Below are positions 1 through 10,631 of a stretch of DNA of 64,000 nucleotides, piece after piece; positions within the stretch are counted from its first letter, which is position 1, and the number at the start of each line of letters is the position of its first letter. Source of the DNA: Symbiodinium sp. CCMP2592 (lineage: Eukaryota; Sar; Dinophyceae; Suessiales; Symbiodiniaceae); contig CAJNDT010004713.1 in the NCBI GenBank assembly GCA_905221615.1, positions 1 to 64,000 of the forward strand. The letters are read 5' to 3'. A model generated the notes under the pieces. That model saw only the letters and a list, made by a program, of their open reading frames with translations, was not told the origin of the DNA and ran no database searches. Both the position numbers and the translations under genes were made by a program.

Positions 1-17
1 GAGCTGCGCCCACGGCG

Positions 18-486
18 TTCTCAGTAAGAATACTGTGAGTTTGCTGAGCAATGCAGAACAGAGTAAGAAGGCGCTCACCTCTTTTTACTCGCGAAGGATG
101 CTTGAAGTCGGTGCGAGGCAATGCGATGCCCAGTAACGGGAGGAGCGGGGCAATGCGTTGCCGAGCTCTTTTCCCCCAGGGTTGTGGAGGGTGGGTGAAA
201 AAGCTAAAATCGGAAGCGATCCGGGTCAACAGCTTGAGCTAGCAGTGCGGCGCAAGGCGAAGCAATGCAAGCTCACGTACTTACCGAAAACACTGTCGAC
301 CAAAAACAACAAACTCACGACAAGCGTTCTCAGTAAGAATACTGTGAGTTTGCTGAGCAATGCAGAACAGAGTAAGAAGGCGCTCACCTCTTTTTACTCG
401 CGAAGGATGCTTGAAGTCGGTGCGAGGCAATGCGATGCCCAGTAACGGGAGGAGCGGGGCAATGCGTTGCCGAGCTCTTTTCCCCC
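18..486 (-). repeat. Split direct repeats B2-A2-B1 of YR element copy 1
   Basis: Two 160-bp copies of one sequence (18-177 = B2, 327-486 = B1) flank a 132-bp copy of the other terminal repeat (195-326 = A2). A2 and B1 are directly contiguous at AAGCG|TTCTC. This junction is presumably the abutted ends of the circular intermediate and the recombinase crossover site. A 17-bp spacer (178-194) separates B2 from A2. The B copies look identical by eye. Confidence 0.88.
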
Positions 487-670
487 TCTTTAGTTCGACT
501 TCAGCATCCTTTGCCTCGCGGGCTCAGAAACCCCCCTCGCATGAGGATGTAGAAGGAGACCTGTCGAGGCGGACAAGGAGAAGCAGTAAAAAAGTGCCAG
601 AGCACAGGGCGTGCGAGTGGCGGAGCTCTGATGCAGAGTTTTTTTCCCCGGTTCACGAGCGGTGAGCAAA

Positions 671-3361
671 TCAACGCAGTAGGCTGCGCTGTGCCTCGCA
701 GAGGCGAGGGGGGAAGGTGTTCTCCTCCCCTCGAAGTGAAACTGTGTGCGAAGCAGATGCGAGCTGTGCTAGGCTGATGCGAACGCGTTCGGCACTGCGG
801 TGCTTAATGAATGCCAGGCGTCCGCGGCTGAGGGCGTCAGCCCACGAGTTCTTTTCGCCGGCCAAGTGCTCGACTTGGAACTGTACACGGTGCAGGTGCG
901 CCCAGGTGGCGGCAAGGCGCAAGAAGGTGCTGAGCGGTTCTGTTGTCGTAAAAAGGCGGTTGACGCCACTCTCAGCAGAGGTGTTGTCGCTGGCGCTGGG
1001 AAGGACAAAGCGCGTGTGTTTGTGCCGAAGGAGAGCCCATGAGCAATGGGCGAGTGCGAGCTGTGCCAAAGCCTCAAAGCAGGCTATGTAGCTTTGCATG
1101 GAGCCGTGCAGTTGAGGCCACTCGGCTCGGACTTCGTCGGCAGTAAAGATTTCGCTGTACCAAACAAAGTGCGAGGAAGTGCTGAGCCAGCCGCCGATGC
1201 CCATTCGGTCAGTGTCGGCAAAGGCATCTGCGGCGCTCATGCAGGGCGCGACGGGAGGAGTGCGGAGGCTGCGTGGTTGCTCGTGTTTAAAGCAAAGCTC
1301 GAGCCAGGCGAGGCAGAATTTACTGTCTTGTTTGAGGTGGATCTCTGTGCGATTAGGGTCAGCAAGGCGGACCCACTGGTGCTTGTGGGAGGGCGGAACG
1401 CGGGGCACGTCAGACTTAGAGTGAATCTTAAGAGAGCCAACCTCAAGAAGCTGTGCATTGCGGGGCAGCCAGGAGCCAAGAGGCGTGGAAGAAAGCTTGG
1501 CGGTGTTATCAAGGCACTCGTAGAAGGGCGCCCAAGCCTGCGGGGCGATGCTGTGGAGGGTTCCGGCACTGCTATGCAAGTCTTTATAAAGGCATGACAT
1601 GAAGGAGCGCATGTGCGGGCTAAGAGTGGTAGCCCAGTTGAGCAGTCCAAGGCACGCTTCCAGGTCCTTCTTTAGGATTTTGGAGGCAGTGCGAAGCTTG
1701 CGGAGCTGTTGGCGGAGTTTTTCCAGTTTGCTCTGGACTAAGGCGACGGTTTCTGTGCGGAAACAAAAGGTCCAGCCGCACCAAGTGATGTGATCGCCGA
1801 GCTGTGCCTTTTTCCAGCTGATGGGTGCGTGGAGCGCGGCGAGCAGTGCAACGATAAGGGCGACCGGCTGGTCTAGCTTGTCACGCAGGAGCGTGGCGAG
1901 GATGTCGTCAACATAGAGCCAGGCTTTGTGCGGGTATTTGCAGAGCAGTGAATGCAGGATGCGCAGGATAAGGGATCCTGTCCGTTGCCACCAGTATGCA
2001 GAAAAGCGGGCGCCGAAATGGCACACGGTGTAGTGATAAAGCTTGTCAGCAATGCGAAAAAGCAGAGTGCCCTGCTCTGCGGGGCGAACTTTTTGTGCCT
2101 TATGTGCCGCTTTAAAGTCTAAGGAGAGGCCTTGCAGACGAGCAAAAGGATCGGAGGCGAAGAAAGTGCGTTGCACATCGAGGGCGCTTGGCATGGATAC
2201 GCGTTCCGGTAAGTGCACAGAAGGGTTTAACCCGCAAACCGAACTATCTAGTACTAGGCGGGGATCTTTGCCGTCTGCGTGAACTATATTAAGTTTGCCG
2301 ATAGCGGTGCCTAGCGGCCAGTGCTTTGCGGCATCTTCTGCGGAGCCGTGGAAAGGCGCGACGTGTCCCGCCGAAATTTCCTGGTCCACCAGCTGCTGAA
2401 GCAAGGTGGGATCGCGTTCAGCGGCAGTCCAATTTCCCGCGCAGTGCTCAAGGCGGTGCGGGTCAAGATCAGACGACGTATCAATGTTTTGCGGTGCGGA
2501 AGGCCAGAGGCCGCTGGGCGGCAGCGGTGAGAAAGCGCCTGTGGGCACGCCTTCTTTGAGAATTGGCACGAGGCCGGTGTCAGGATCGTCAATGGCGCGC
2601 GCGAGCATTTCGAGGATCTCGAGGCGAAAAGGCTGGCCTGGTTCAATGCGTAGAGCTTCGGATGCGGGCATGTGCCGGGCAAGGTGGAGTCTGATGATTT
2701 CTGCAAGCACGGAACCATGTTGTTCCGAGAGGGGCGGCTCTGGCAGACCCGCGTGCAGGTGAGCAAGGATGGGCTTAAGAAGTTGTTCTTGACGCAGGTA
2801 TTCCAGCATGGATTGCGCAACCGAAGCTAGAGGGGTGCTGGGCTTATTGGTGCAATGCATGTGGTCAGCGGAGCTGACATTGCCCGCACCGTCGCAAACA
2901 GGAGAGCGTTTGCAGTGGAAAGTGGATGCTCCTAGGCTGTGCAGAGCGTGCAGGGGCAATGGCGCCGAAGGCGACTGTGACGTCACATCTGTGGTGCAGA
3001 GGGAAGCCAAGGAATGCAAGTCTGGGATGCCGTCCGATTGCAGTTTGCTGTGCAGGGAACAGCTAACCCCGAGGAGCATGCGATGAGGCGAGCGCGTCCA
3101 TGTGCACGTGGCTGCGAGTTCTTGGGCAAGTTGAAGGTACATGTCGAAAATGTCTTCCGTAGAGGGCTGCGGAAATGCAAAGATGACATGTGCACCTTGA
3201 AGGTGGGCAGCGCGATGCAGGGCGCAGAGACTGCGATGGAAAGATGCTGTATAGGAACTGGTGTCGCCAAGAATGCATAGCACTGCGAGGATGCCAGACC
3301 AAGCCGCTCCCTGCATGGAGGCTAAGATGTCCGGATGCCAATGACCTTCCGTGGTTTGCAA
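671..3361 (-). CDS. Reverse transcriptase-RNase H of YR retrotransposon copy 1
   Basis: An 896-codon ORF, the last in the element, encoding RT and RNase H of DIRS type. Visible landmarks are RT motif A LDFKAAH, the stretch GARFSAYWWQRTGS, the catalytic YVDD box near residue 482, and RNase H acidic positions in FADTDRMGIGGW (about 715), SDNTSAESG and the terminal GEKNSWADALSRG (about 835), the last being a DIRS-like RNase H ending. It aligns throughout with the 996-residue protein at 25883-28873 but lacks about 100 N-terminal residues before its first Met. The same frame stays open upstream to about 3594 without an ATG and encodes a similar Ser/Glu-rich segment, so the true start has probably been lost or shifted. 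Role: reverse transcription of the element RNA. Confidence 0.85.
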   Translation of the reverse strand: MQTTEGHWHPDILASMQGAAWSGILAVLCILGDTSSYTASFHRSLCALHRAAHLQGAHVIFAFPQPSTEDIFDMYLQLAQELAATCTWTRSPHRMLLGVSCSLHSKLQSDGIPDLHSLASLCTTDVTSQSPSAPLPLHALHSLGASTFHCKRSPVCDGAGNVSSADHMHCTNKPSTPLASVAQSMLEYLRQEQLLKPILAHLHAGLPEPPLSEQHGSVLAEIIRLHLARHMPASEALRIEPGQPFRLEILEMLARAIDDPDTGLVPILKEGVPTGAFSPLPPSGLWPSAPQNIDTSSDLDPHRLEHCAGNWTAAERDPTLLQQLVDQEISAGHVAPFHGSAEDAAKHWPLGTAIGKLNIVHADGKDPRLVLDSSVCGLNPSVHLPERVSMPSALDVQRTFFASDPFARLQGLSLDFKAAHKAQKVRPAEQGTLLFRIADKLYHYTVCHFGARFSAYWWQRTGSLILRILHSLLCKYPHKAWLYVDDILATLLRDKLDQPVALIVALLAALHAPISWKKAQLGDHITWCGWTFCFRTETVALVQSKLEKLRQQLRKLRTASKILKKDLEACLGLLNWATTLSPHMRSFMSCLYKDLHSSAGTLHSIAPQAWAPFYECLDNTAKLSSTPLGSWLPRNAQLLEVGSLKIHSKSDVPRVPPSHKHQWVRLADPNRTEIHLKQDSKFCLAWLELCFKHEQPRSLRTPPVAPCMSAADAFADTDRMGIGGWLSTSSHFVWYSEIFTADEVRAEWPQLHGSMQSYIACFEALAQLALAHCSWALLRHKHTRFVLPSASDNTSAESGVNRLFTTTEPLSTFLRLAATWAHLHRVQFQVEHLAGEKNSWADALSRGRLAFIKHRSAERVRISLAQLASASHTVSLRGEENTFPPRLCEAQRSLLR

Positions 3362-3753
3362 AGCAGGTGGAGAAGCGAATCGGTGCAGGGACTGATTGAT
3401 TGGCTTGGCATCCTGGAAAAGGTCCGGCGGCCAATAGAGGAGATAGCGGGCTGGGGGGGTGCAAGTGGAGGCAGCTGAGGTTGGAGCGGGGCCACCGGAT
3501 TCACTGTCAGCAGATTCTGAAGCCTCACTGGCCGAGGAGTTGCTGTGCTGTGGGGTTGGTGAGCGAGGGCAGGCGAGGCCGGGCAGGGTGGCTTAGAAAC
3601 CTGAGCCTTAGGGGGGCTGCGGGACCTAGAACCACTAGGTGAGGTGCAGGGGGAGGCTGAGCAGGATGCGCAGGAGCGCGAGAGAGGCGAGAGGCTGCGC
3701 TTGTTCCGGGCTGCGGGCAAGAGATTGCTCCCGGATGCGATCTCCTGCGGTTC

Positions 3754-5043
3754 TCAAGACGGACTGGGCTTTTCTACTTTGTGGTTGCAGGCTGCGTGAT
3801 TTTTTCCGCAAGGCTGGCCGGAGGGCAATTTAAATGCGCACTTGTGTTCAAACTTGCAGTTCTTGTTTGTGCAATTTCCCTTGTTGAAGCGGATGCAGAG
3901 AGTCTTATCGCCAAGTTTGGTGGCGAGCGGTGCGGTTTGCTGGTTGCCTGAGTTGGGAGTGCGGGGCTGTTTGCCGGGCTGACGCACTCCCTTGCCGTTT
4001 GCTTTGCCGCCTTTACCGCGGATGCGGTCTTCCCTGGTGGGGCGGAGGGGCGGTGCGGGTGGCATGGGCTTGGCACGAAGTTGCAGAAGGGAACTGATGT
4101 CCGAGCGGACACTAGTGATTTCATGCAGGGCATCATCCAGGGACCACCCGGAGCTGTGCAGTGCGGCAATCTCTTGCCAGATCTTCCGATCGGCGACGAG
4201 AAGCTCTTGCGTGGTAACGGTGCGTAAATGCAAGTCGGGAGCAACGGTTTGCGTTGCAAGGTCAAGAACCTTTTTGTCAAACGCCTTCAAGCGCTGCAGG
4301 TGCGCTCCGTTGCATATTGCGATAGCGTTGCGAAAGACTGTTTGCACGCGTTGCAACCAGGCGGAGCTGAGGCGAAGGTGATCGACAGCCATTTCGGGCG
4401 TGTCGTCGAAAAAAGCAGTGCTGATGAGATGTGCTTCAGTGCGGATTTGCTTGGTGGCTTTGCTCTGTATGATTTCGTCATACTGCTTTGCGGACAGGCG
4501 GAGCTGCCATGGGATCCAGGTGATGGTGTGTCCCGGTTGGAACCACCGATGGACCAGGCTGAGCAGACGAATGCTTGGCATAGCGTCGCTGTCGAGGTGT
4601 TCGCCGGGAAAGGCGTCCTTAAAGGCTTGCACAAGACGTTGCACGGCAGATTGATCAAGGCGGGGCGGGGCGTGTTCTGCCCAAGAATTTGCAGGACTAG
4701 GGGCAACTGGTGCAAGGGCTTGCTGTGCTGGTTGCGATTGTGGCGGCGTTGGTGCTGAAGCGGCTTTGGCCTGCTGCAGGGCCTTGCGGAGGCGAGCCAT
4801 GGCAGGAGAGATGCGGGGCACAGGTGCATCTAGCTCCAGCCAGATATGCGCGTAGTCGTCGCCGCAGAAATGGTCCAGATCGGCTGTTTCTGAGAAGGCA
4901 TATGCGAAATCCGACACGGATTCAATGCCGGTGCTGTGCAGGGCTGTGGACAGCGAGTCCGGAACTTGGCATGATTGAAGCAATTGGGCAAGGGCGCTTG
5001 CCGGCACAGGCGGTGCATCTTCGAAAGAGAGATCCGCTGCCAT
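3754..5043 (-). CDS. Gag-like protein with CCCH zinc finger, YR element copy 1
   Basis: A 429-residue protein. I chose the start at 5043 (MAADLSF) because the N-terminus then aligns with the copy-2 homologue (28907-30172); the frame is open further upstream. Shared blocks include TGIESVSDFAYAF, ADLDHFC, PAMARLRKAL and GEHLDSDAMPS. The C-terminus carries a CX7CX4CX3H finger (about residues 385-402) followed by a second Cys/His cluster ending in NHAACNHK. Such fingers bind RNA in many proteins, and the position before RT-RNase H fits a nucleocapsid-like Gag role. The Gly/Lys-rich stretch before the finger also suggests nucleic-acid binding. No frameshift was seen. That it is Gag is inferred from position and finger, not from recognised capsid homology. 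Confidence 0.75.
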   Translation of the reverse strand: MAADLSFEDAPPVPASALAQLLQSCQVPDSLSTALHSTGIESVSDFAYAFSETADLDHFCGDDYAHIWLELDAPVPRISPAMARLRKALQQAKAASAPTPPQSQPAQQALAPVAPSPANSWAEHAPPRLDQSAVQRLVQAFKDAFPGEHLDSDAMPSIRLLSLVHRWFQPGHTITWIPWQLRLSAKQYDEIIQSKATKQIRTEAHLISTAFFDDTPEMAVDHLRLSSAWLQRVQTVFRNAIAICNGAHLQRLKAFDKKVLDLATQTVAPDLHLRTVTTQELLVADRKIWQEIAALHSSGWSLDDALHEITSVRSDISSLLQLRAKPMPPAPPLRPTREDRIRGKGGKANGKGVRQPGKQPRTPNSGNQQTAPLATKLGDKTLCIRFNKGNCTNKNCKFEHKCAFKLPSGQPCGKNHAACNHKVEKPSPS

Positions 5044-5324
5044 CGTGGAGCGGGAGTGCTGAAGGCGGGCGAAGTAGATTTGAGCCGAAAGACTCGAAGG
5101 TGCAGGGAAACGTAGCTGCGAGCTAAGCCGAAGTGCAAAAAAAAGAGAGGCGAGGCAGGCAGCGAGCCGCGTAGGCCTTGAACAGCATGATGTCGACGAG
5201 CAGCCCGTACCTGACAGGGGGCAAAGGGAAGAGGCAACCCGAACAAGAAAAGGAAGAGGGGTAGGGAAGAAGGTTTGGGGCAAAGGGCAAGAGCACAGGC
5301 ACTTTTGGCAGCATGCGGCTGAGA

Positions 5325-7735
5325 TCAGGTGTGTGAGGCTGCAAGTCGCAGGGCGACGCATGCTTTGCGTCTGCAGAAAGGGCCCTGAGGGGCTGCACTG
5401 GTGAGAGACCCCAGACCCAAACGGGTGCCGCAGGCCGGCCGCAGTGTGCCGTCTCCGGTGTCGTTGTTGAGAAGGCTGTGCCAGCAGGCCCACGGGCCAT
5501 TGCATGCGAAGAGCGCGTTTTCGGAGCAGAGAGGCAAGGGAGGCGGGAGCGCAGCGGCGTCGTCTGAGTCCATCTCTGATGCGCTGGCGGAATCGGGGCT
5601 GGGCGGGGGATTGCGGGCAGCGCGTTCCACCAGCATGGCTTCCTCGTCGTCCGAGAAGCCGGAGATAGGATCATCCTCTGAAAAATGCTCGATTGGATCG
5701 TCCAGCAGAGAGTCAAGATGTTGTTGCAGGGCGTCAGGGCTGGAGGTATTTGCTGGAGCAGGTGACGGAGGCGACTGCATTGCGTGCAGGTGCTCATGCC
5801 GAGTGGCGAAGCGGGACCACGGGCCGTTAAGGATGTCTTCGGGCCGGACCGAGTGAAGCACAGGGCCCGGAGCGATGCTGAACGGCGGTTCAGGAACAGG
5901 AGCTTGGCCGCCACGTGCAATGCTGCGTTGCGGGCGCCAGCCGGTGCTGACGGCCGTGGCGAGGTCTTCTTGCACGTCAAGACTGGCAAAAGTGTCGTTA
6001 GCGCAGCGCTGTCACGGTGTGGTGGCCTTGTGCGAGGCGGGAGTCTTTGGGGGCACGGCGTTGTGCCGCGGCCGCTAAAAGTGTTGATTTGAGGCTATGC
6101 AAGGTGAGAGACCTGGCCTCAGAAGGGAGCAGCCCGGCACCAGAAGGCCAGTTGCAAGTGCAGGCCCAACGAAAAGAGAGCAGAGCTGAGCAGTAGCTAG
6201 CGCTGTTCAAGGCAAAGGCGGCTGGGTGGCGTATGGAACCAAAGGAAATCGATTTGCGCGAAAGAGTTATAGAAGCGGTGCGTGGCTTGCAGGATGGCGT
6301 CTAGCCAATGCAGCACCCAGGCGGTGCCGACATCACGCCCAGAGAGTCCCCCTAGGCGGCAGGCCCAAGGCTGACCTTGGGAGGTAGTCTTTGTGGCGTA
6401 GCAGGTGCCGTGCAGGGCCTGGCACGTGAGCGAAAGGCTGGAAAGGTCTATGCGGTGCAGGTCAGCAAAGCGCAGGCTGCAGTGTAGTGCGAGGAGCGCT
6501 GCTCCAAGGATAAGGCGCGTAGTAAGCGGTGCCTGGTGGTCGCAGACGCGACGCTCCCAACTGACAACAAGCGACAGAGGGATGGGTAGGGCCTCTTTCC
6601 GATCCCTGGCTGAGCTAGAGAACGTGTAGGCTGTGATGACAGGGCTGCAAAGGGCGGTGCCCAGGGCTTGCCATTGAGCATGCTTGGCGAGCCATCGAAG
6701 AGCTTTAATGCAGGAAGGCACGGTCATCTGATGGATTTCGCGATCTTGCTTGGCTGAGGCGCGGGCCGCAGAGATGAAGTCCAAGATGACGTGAAGTGCC
6801 AGAGCAGCTGGCAGGATGCAGGAGCTATGCAGGAAGGCGAAGAAATTAAAGGTAACCCGGAAGTAGCGTTCCAAGGTGCCTGGGGAGAAAGGCCGAAGCA
6901 CTGCAAGCATGTGCTGTTGTGCTTGGGAGCTTTGCTGCAAGGATTGCCAAAGAGAGGAAGCCCCGGCCAGGATCCCCAGAATTTGCGTCCAGGCAGTGTG
7001 GCAGGCCTGGCGGCGCATGTCGTGCTGGCGGCGGCTGAAAGACATGGGTACCCCCTGGACGCGAGGGACCGGGATAGGCGGTTGGGCTGCCGGAGGAGGC
7101 GAAGGCGCGATGGCGATGGAGCCAGAGGGTGAGCTGTGCCGGGGCATCCGGCTGGGTTTTATGAAAGTTAAGGCTGCGTGGCATGGCTCGGGCCGGCGGC
7201 GGGGGGCGGCCCCCACGGGGAAGGGGCGGTGCAGAACCTGACTTAGGGAGAGGCTTATCAGGACTAGGGCAACCCAAGGCGGGGGCTGGGTACTTGACCA
7301 CGCGACGGGGAGGGCGCGAAAGGCCTTGGGTGATGCTATGCGGCAGTCGTGGCAGGTTACCTGAGAAGTCCACACGTATGGCGATTGCTGGCCGCTGTGG
7401 GGCTTTACTGGTTAGCGGCATAACCTGGGGCGAGGCAGGGGTATCCGGCAAAGTAGGTTCGGGCAGAGGGCTTAGGGTCCTAGCGAGACAAAAGGGCAGA
7501 GCTGATTGCGATGCCGGTGTGCCTGGCGAGCTAAAGTCGTCTTCTGAGGCTGAGTCGCCAACTTCAAAGAAACCTAAGAACACAGGCAGGTGCGACGGTT
7601 CATCGTCTGACCCCGAGTCGAGGCGTGTGGAGTTATTGCCATGCTTGGCTGAGACTGCGTTGCCGAGGGCGGTGGTGCAGTGCAAGGTGCAGGGTCCTCG
7701 AAGGAGCCGAATTTTCGTTTCCATCGCTGGCGCAT
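5325..7735 (-). pseudogene. Tyrosine recombinase ORF of YR element copy 1, frameshifted
   Basis: Three reading frames must be joined to follow the intact 765-residue recombinase of copy 2 (30365-32662). The start MRQRWKRK at 7735 matches MRRRWALQ of copy 2. The frame shifts near 7600-7650 and again near 6850-7100, before the block PGTLERYFRV. The catalytic domain then runs through SLRFADLHRID (catalytic Arg) to about 6200. It resumes in another frame with LTLHSLKSTLLAAAAQ and AQGHH (6010-6200) and ends in the frame 5975-5325 (TGWRPQRSIARGGQ). Around 5995-6015, the segment that in copy 2 reads SARLYSRND lacks the Tyr-containing part, so the nucleophile is missing. This copy should be unable to catalyse integration itself. 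Confidence 0.8.
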
Positions 7736-8148
7736 ATGGTGCAAGCGGAACCGGGGCAAGGCAAAAGGACACAGAGGCCCCGAGCAAGATACGAGCGGGA
7801 CCTGCCTTGAGCAAGAGCCGGCTGATGCAACCTGAACGCAGGCTAAGCAGAAAAGGCACGAAAGAAAAGCGGCTGAAAGAAGCGGCGTGCAAGTGCAGCA
7901 AGGCGGGGCACTGGAAGCCGAGGCAAATCCTGACAAGCCAGAACAAGCGGGAGCGTAGCGAGCGTCCAAAAAACTGTGCTGAGCAGAGCGCTGCAAGAAC
8001 GTGCCTGGAACAGCTTGAAGATGGACCTGAGCAAGCGCAGAGAGCAATGGAAAAACCCAAAAGGCGGCAAAAACTGCAGGAAGAAGGCGAGGCGGGCTGC
8101 GGCCGTACTTTTTTGCAGTGCGGTGCTGTGCGGGTGCGGGAGGGGAGC

Positions 8149-9174
8149 TCACTGCTCTTCCCTCTCCTCCTTGCTCTTGCAAATCGAGCAGCGGTGCTTA
8201 TTATGCATCTCTGTTGCCAGAGGCTGTGCAAGGCGGAACGGTTTGCCACAAGGCAAGCAATCTCCGGAGCTGTGCGTGGAGTCGCATTGAATTGCGCAGC
8301 AGGCCCGACCGTGGCGATCACGATACCACGGTCGGGCCTGGCGGGTCCAGCGTACGTCTGCTGGTGTGCGGTGCGAAGCTTGGCTCCAGGTGCCGATCTG
8401 CGGTGCTTGGGTCAAATCGTCTTCTGCAGGAACATCGCTAGCAGCGATAAAGTCTTCGTTGCGGGGCGGGGGGCGGCTCTCTCGCCGTTCTTTGGCAGTG
8501 CTGGGGCGGGGCTGAGGGTGCGGGGCGGGGGGAGCCGGTGTGGGATCGGCGCAGCGTTTTTCTTGCTGCGTGAATTGCTTGGGCCACACTGGCGCTGGTG
8601 GCGGTGCGGGGTTGACGAAGTCAAGCGGTGGTTGCTGTGCAGGATCCGACATATCGGCCCAAGACTGGGTAGCGGGGCCGGCGCATGGTGCAGGGTGCGG
8701 GGCTGCGAGAAACTGGTCTCCCACTGGTGTCAGGTAGAATGCACCAGGCGGGTATGCAGGCATTGCTTTCACAGGCACTGAGCTCTTGGCCTGCGGTGGC
8801 GGTGCTGGGATAGGCGGGTATGTGCCGCGGGGATCATGAAAGGCGGCGGGTGCGGGGGAGGGCTGAGCAACGGCAGGCTCAGGTGTGGCAGTGGCCGCAG
8901 GAGGAACCTGCGGTGCTGGAGCGGAAACAGGCGTTGGCTGTGCGGGGGGGTCGGAAGGTGCAGAGCTGGCCGGGGGTTCCGGAATAGGTTGCAGGGGCTC
9001 ACGGGGCGTCTTGTTGCCCTTGCAGTGCGTTTCGATCTCGGCCAGGTAGGCGCCGTGCGTGAGGCAGGCGCTGAGCCTGAGGCTTTGCAGGGGCCCAAGG
9101 CGCTGTGCAGATTCGACCAATTCCTCATTGGTCGCAGAGGCGAGTGCGACCCAGGCAGCGCCCAGGCCGGACAT
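8149..9174 (-). CDS. Pro-rich ORF with C-terminal Cys/His module, YR element copy 1
   Basis: A 341-residue ORF upstream of the recombinase. It has three parts: a short N-terminal region of about 60 residues, a long Pro/Ala/Gln-rich low-complexity middle, and a C-terminal module of about 60 residues beginning DVRWTRQARPWYRD with spaced Cys pairs (ACCAIQC, CLPCGK) and ending HRCSICKSKE. The counterpart at 33195-34142 in copy 2 has the same layout (DVRWYTSP, CAAMCE, HRCSKCKERD). Position and C-terminal module are therefore conserved although the middle has diverged. The paired Cys and the CXXC near the end suggest a zinc-binding module. Function is unknown. This ORF is additional to the standard gag, RT and YR set of DIRS elements. 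Confidence 0.65.
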   Translation of the reverse strand: MSGLGAAWVALASATNEELVESAQRLGPLQSLRLSACLTHGAYLAEIETHCKGNKTPREPLQPIPEPPASSAPSDPPAQPTPVSAPAPQVPPAATATPEPAVAQPSPAPAAFHDPRGTYPPIPAPPPQAKSSVPVKAMPAYPPGAFYLTPVGDQFLAAPHPAPCAGPATQSWADMSDPAQQPPLDFVNPAPPPAPVWPKQFTQQEKRCADPTPAPPAPHPQPRPSTAKERRESRPPPRNEDFIAASDVPAEDDLTQAPQIGTWSQASHRTPADVRWTRQARPWYRDRHGRACCAIQCDSTHSSGDCLPCGKPFRLAQPLATEMHNKHRCSICKSKEEREEQ

Positions 9175-9961
9175 GATGCAGGAGCGGTGCAGGGCAAGAA
9201 GAGTGAAAAAGTCAGTCTCTTAATGATCGGATGTGAGCTTAAGTATGCTAAGCTGAGGTGAAGCAGAGCTGTCTGTAGTGCTGTGCCTTAGGAGGCTGGG
9301 CCACTAGCGGGGCTGAAAGACGAAATGAGTCCTTGGCCGAGAAGCTGTGCGACGAGCCTTGCGTAGCCCGCTGAGCCGAAGCGCGGAGGGAAACCAACAA
9401 GGTTGGCAAGCCAATGCTGAAAAAGAGCGAGGCAGAGCAAGGCGTGCAAAGAGCTGAGGCCAAGACCGTCGGGGCGCAAAGAAGAAGAGGTGCAGACCTG
9501 AGCAGAAAAACGGCAAAGCAAAGGAGGCAGGAGCAGCCAGGGCAGCTTGCCGAACACAGTGCTAGGCGAAGCGATCGCGAAGCAGAAGACGAAGAAGGAC
9601 CTGAGTCCAGGCGAGCTAAGCGCAGCCAGAAACGAGAGCAGGGCAGGCGGCTCCTGAAAGCAGCCAGCGGTGCCGAAAAAAGAGGGATGTCGCCCAAAGA
9701 TTGGTTGACCTGAGGCAGGACATAGCGGTGCAGCCGCGACCCAAGCGAGGGTTTGCAAGACTGAGGCGGGGCGGCCCCGACCGAAAAGCAGCAGGCCCGC
9801 GAGCCAAAAGTAGATGTCGAAGTCGAAGAAGAAGTGCCTGGCAGACGCGAAGAACACTAAGGCAAAGCTGAACAAAAGGCTGAAAACCGACATGCAACAA
9901 GAATGCTGGCAAGAATGCTTTTGCGGTGCAGTGTAGAGAAGCCACAAAAAACGGTGCTGCG

Positions 9962-10609
9962 CTAATGTGCTGTGCGTGAAACAGGGCTTGCGGCACAGCA
10001 GTTGCGGCGCGGTGCGATTGCATATGGGTGGAAAAAACCACCTGGTAGAAAATCTACCATGACGTCAGCGTTGCTGGGCTGTGCCTCGCGCAAAGAATAA
10101 ATAGGCACAGAAGAAATGCCGAGCTGAAGCAGAGGCCTGCGGTACCACAGGGCAGCGCAGGGCGGTGCGTTGCTGGAAAAATCGCAGAACAAAAAGAGAT
10201 GCTCGCGTTGCCGTATCTCCGACCACTGCTCCCAGAGTGCCTGGGAGCAGCAGTGCAGTGCCCGGATCTCTTCCGGCAGCGATGCAGAGCAGATGCGGTG
10301 CAGAATGCGGCGATCCAGTAGTGTGTCCTCCTCCAAGGCGAGATCCACAAAACTGGAGCTGTGCGATGCAGGAGATGCTGCGGCATGGGCGGTGCGTTGC
10401 GAGGCAAGCCAAGCTTCAGCTCGGCGCGAGGCGGATGCTTCGGCTCTGGCACATGCCGCGGCCACCACGCTGCTGCGGAGACTGCTGGGCGTGCTAGACC
10501 AAACTGATGCAGTGCTGGGCGGGCTGTCATCGGCGCGCCACACAGGAGCCGGTGCGTTGCGGAGCAGTTCCTGAGCGGAGTAGCGGAGCCATTCGGACCC
10601 TGAAGACAT
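9962..10609 (-). CDS. Hypothetical leader ORF of YR element copy 1
   Basis: A 215-residue ORF in the 5' part of the element. I do not recognise it. A short stretch, LLDRRILHRICSASL followed by PEEIRALHCCSQALWEQ, loosely resembles segments in the 5' ORFs of copy 2 at 34817-35362 (LLDSHIVFYLLRHFA), 35388-35660 and 35699-35992. All show a hydrophobic helix pair with conserved Leu and Arg, somewhat like an F-box. Recurrence at the same position in two elements is the only argument that it is translated. Overlapping open frames exist here because of the base composition, so the call is tentative. Confidence 0.4.
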   Translation of the reverse strand: MSSGSEWLRYSAQELLRNAPAPVWRADDSPPSTASVWSSTPSSLRSSVVAAACARAEASASRRAEAWLASQRTAHAAASPASHSSSFVDLALEEDTLLDRRILHRICSASLPEEIRALHCCSQALWEQWSEIRQREHLFLFCDFSSNAPPCAALWYRRPLLQLGISSVPIYSLREAQPSNADVMVDFLPGGFFHPYAIAPRRNCCAASPVSRTAH

Positions 10610-10631
10610 GACAACAGGGGCGGGGCGGGAC

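Noticed and set aside
7183..8781. A long 532-codon plus-strand ORF
   Set aside because: It lies antisense to the recombinase and Pro-rich ORFs of YR element copy 1. The length reflects high GC and Pro-codon bias, and copy 2 has no counterpart.
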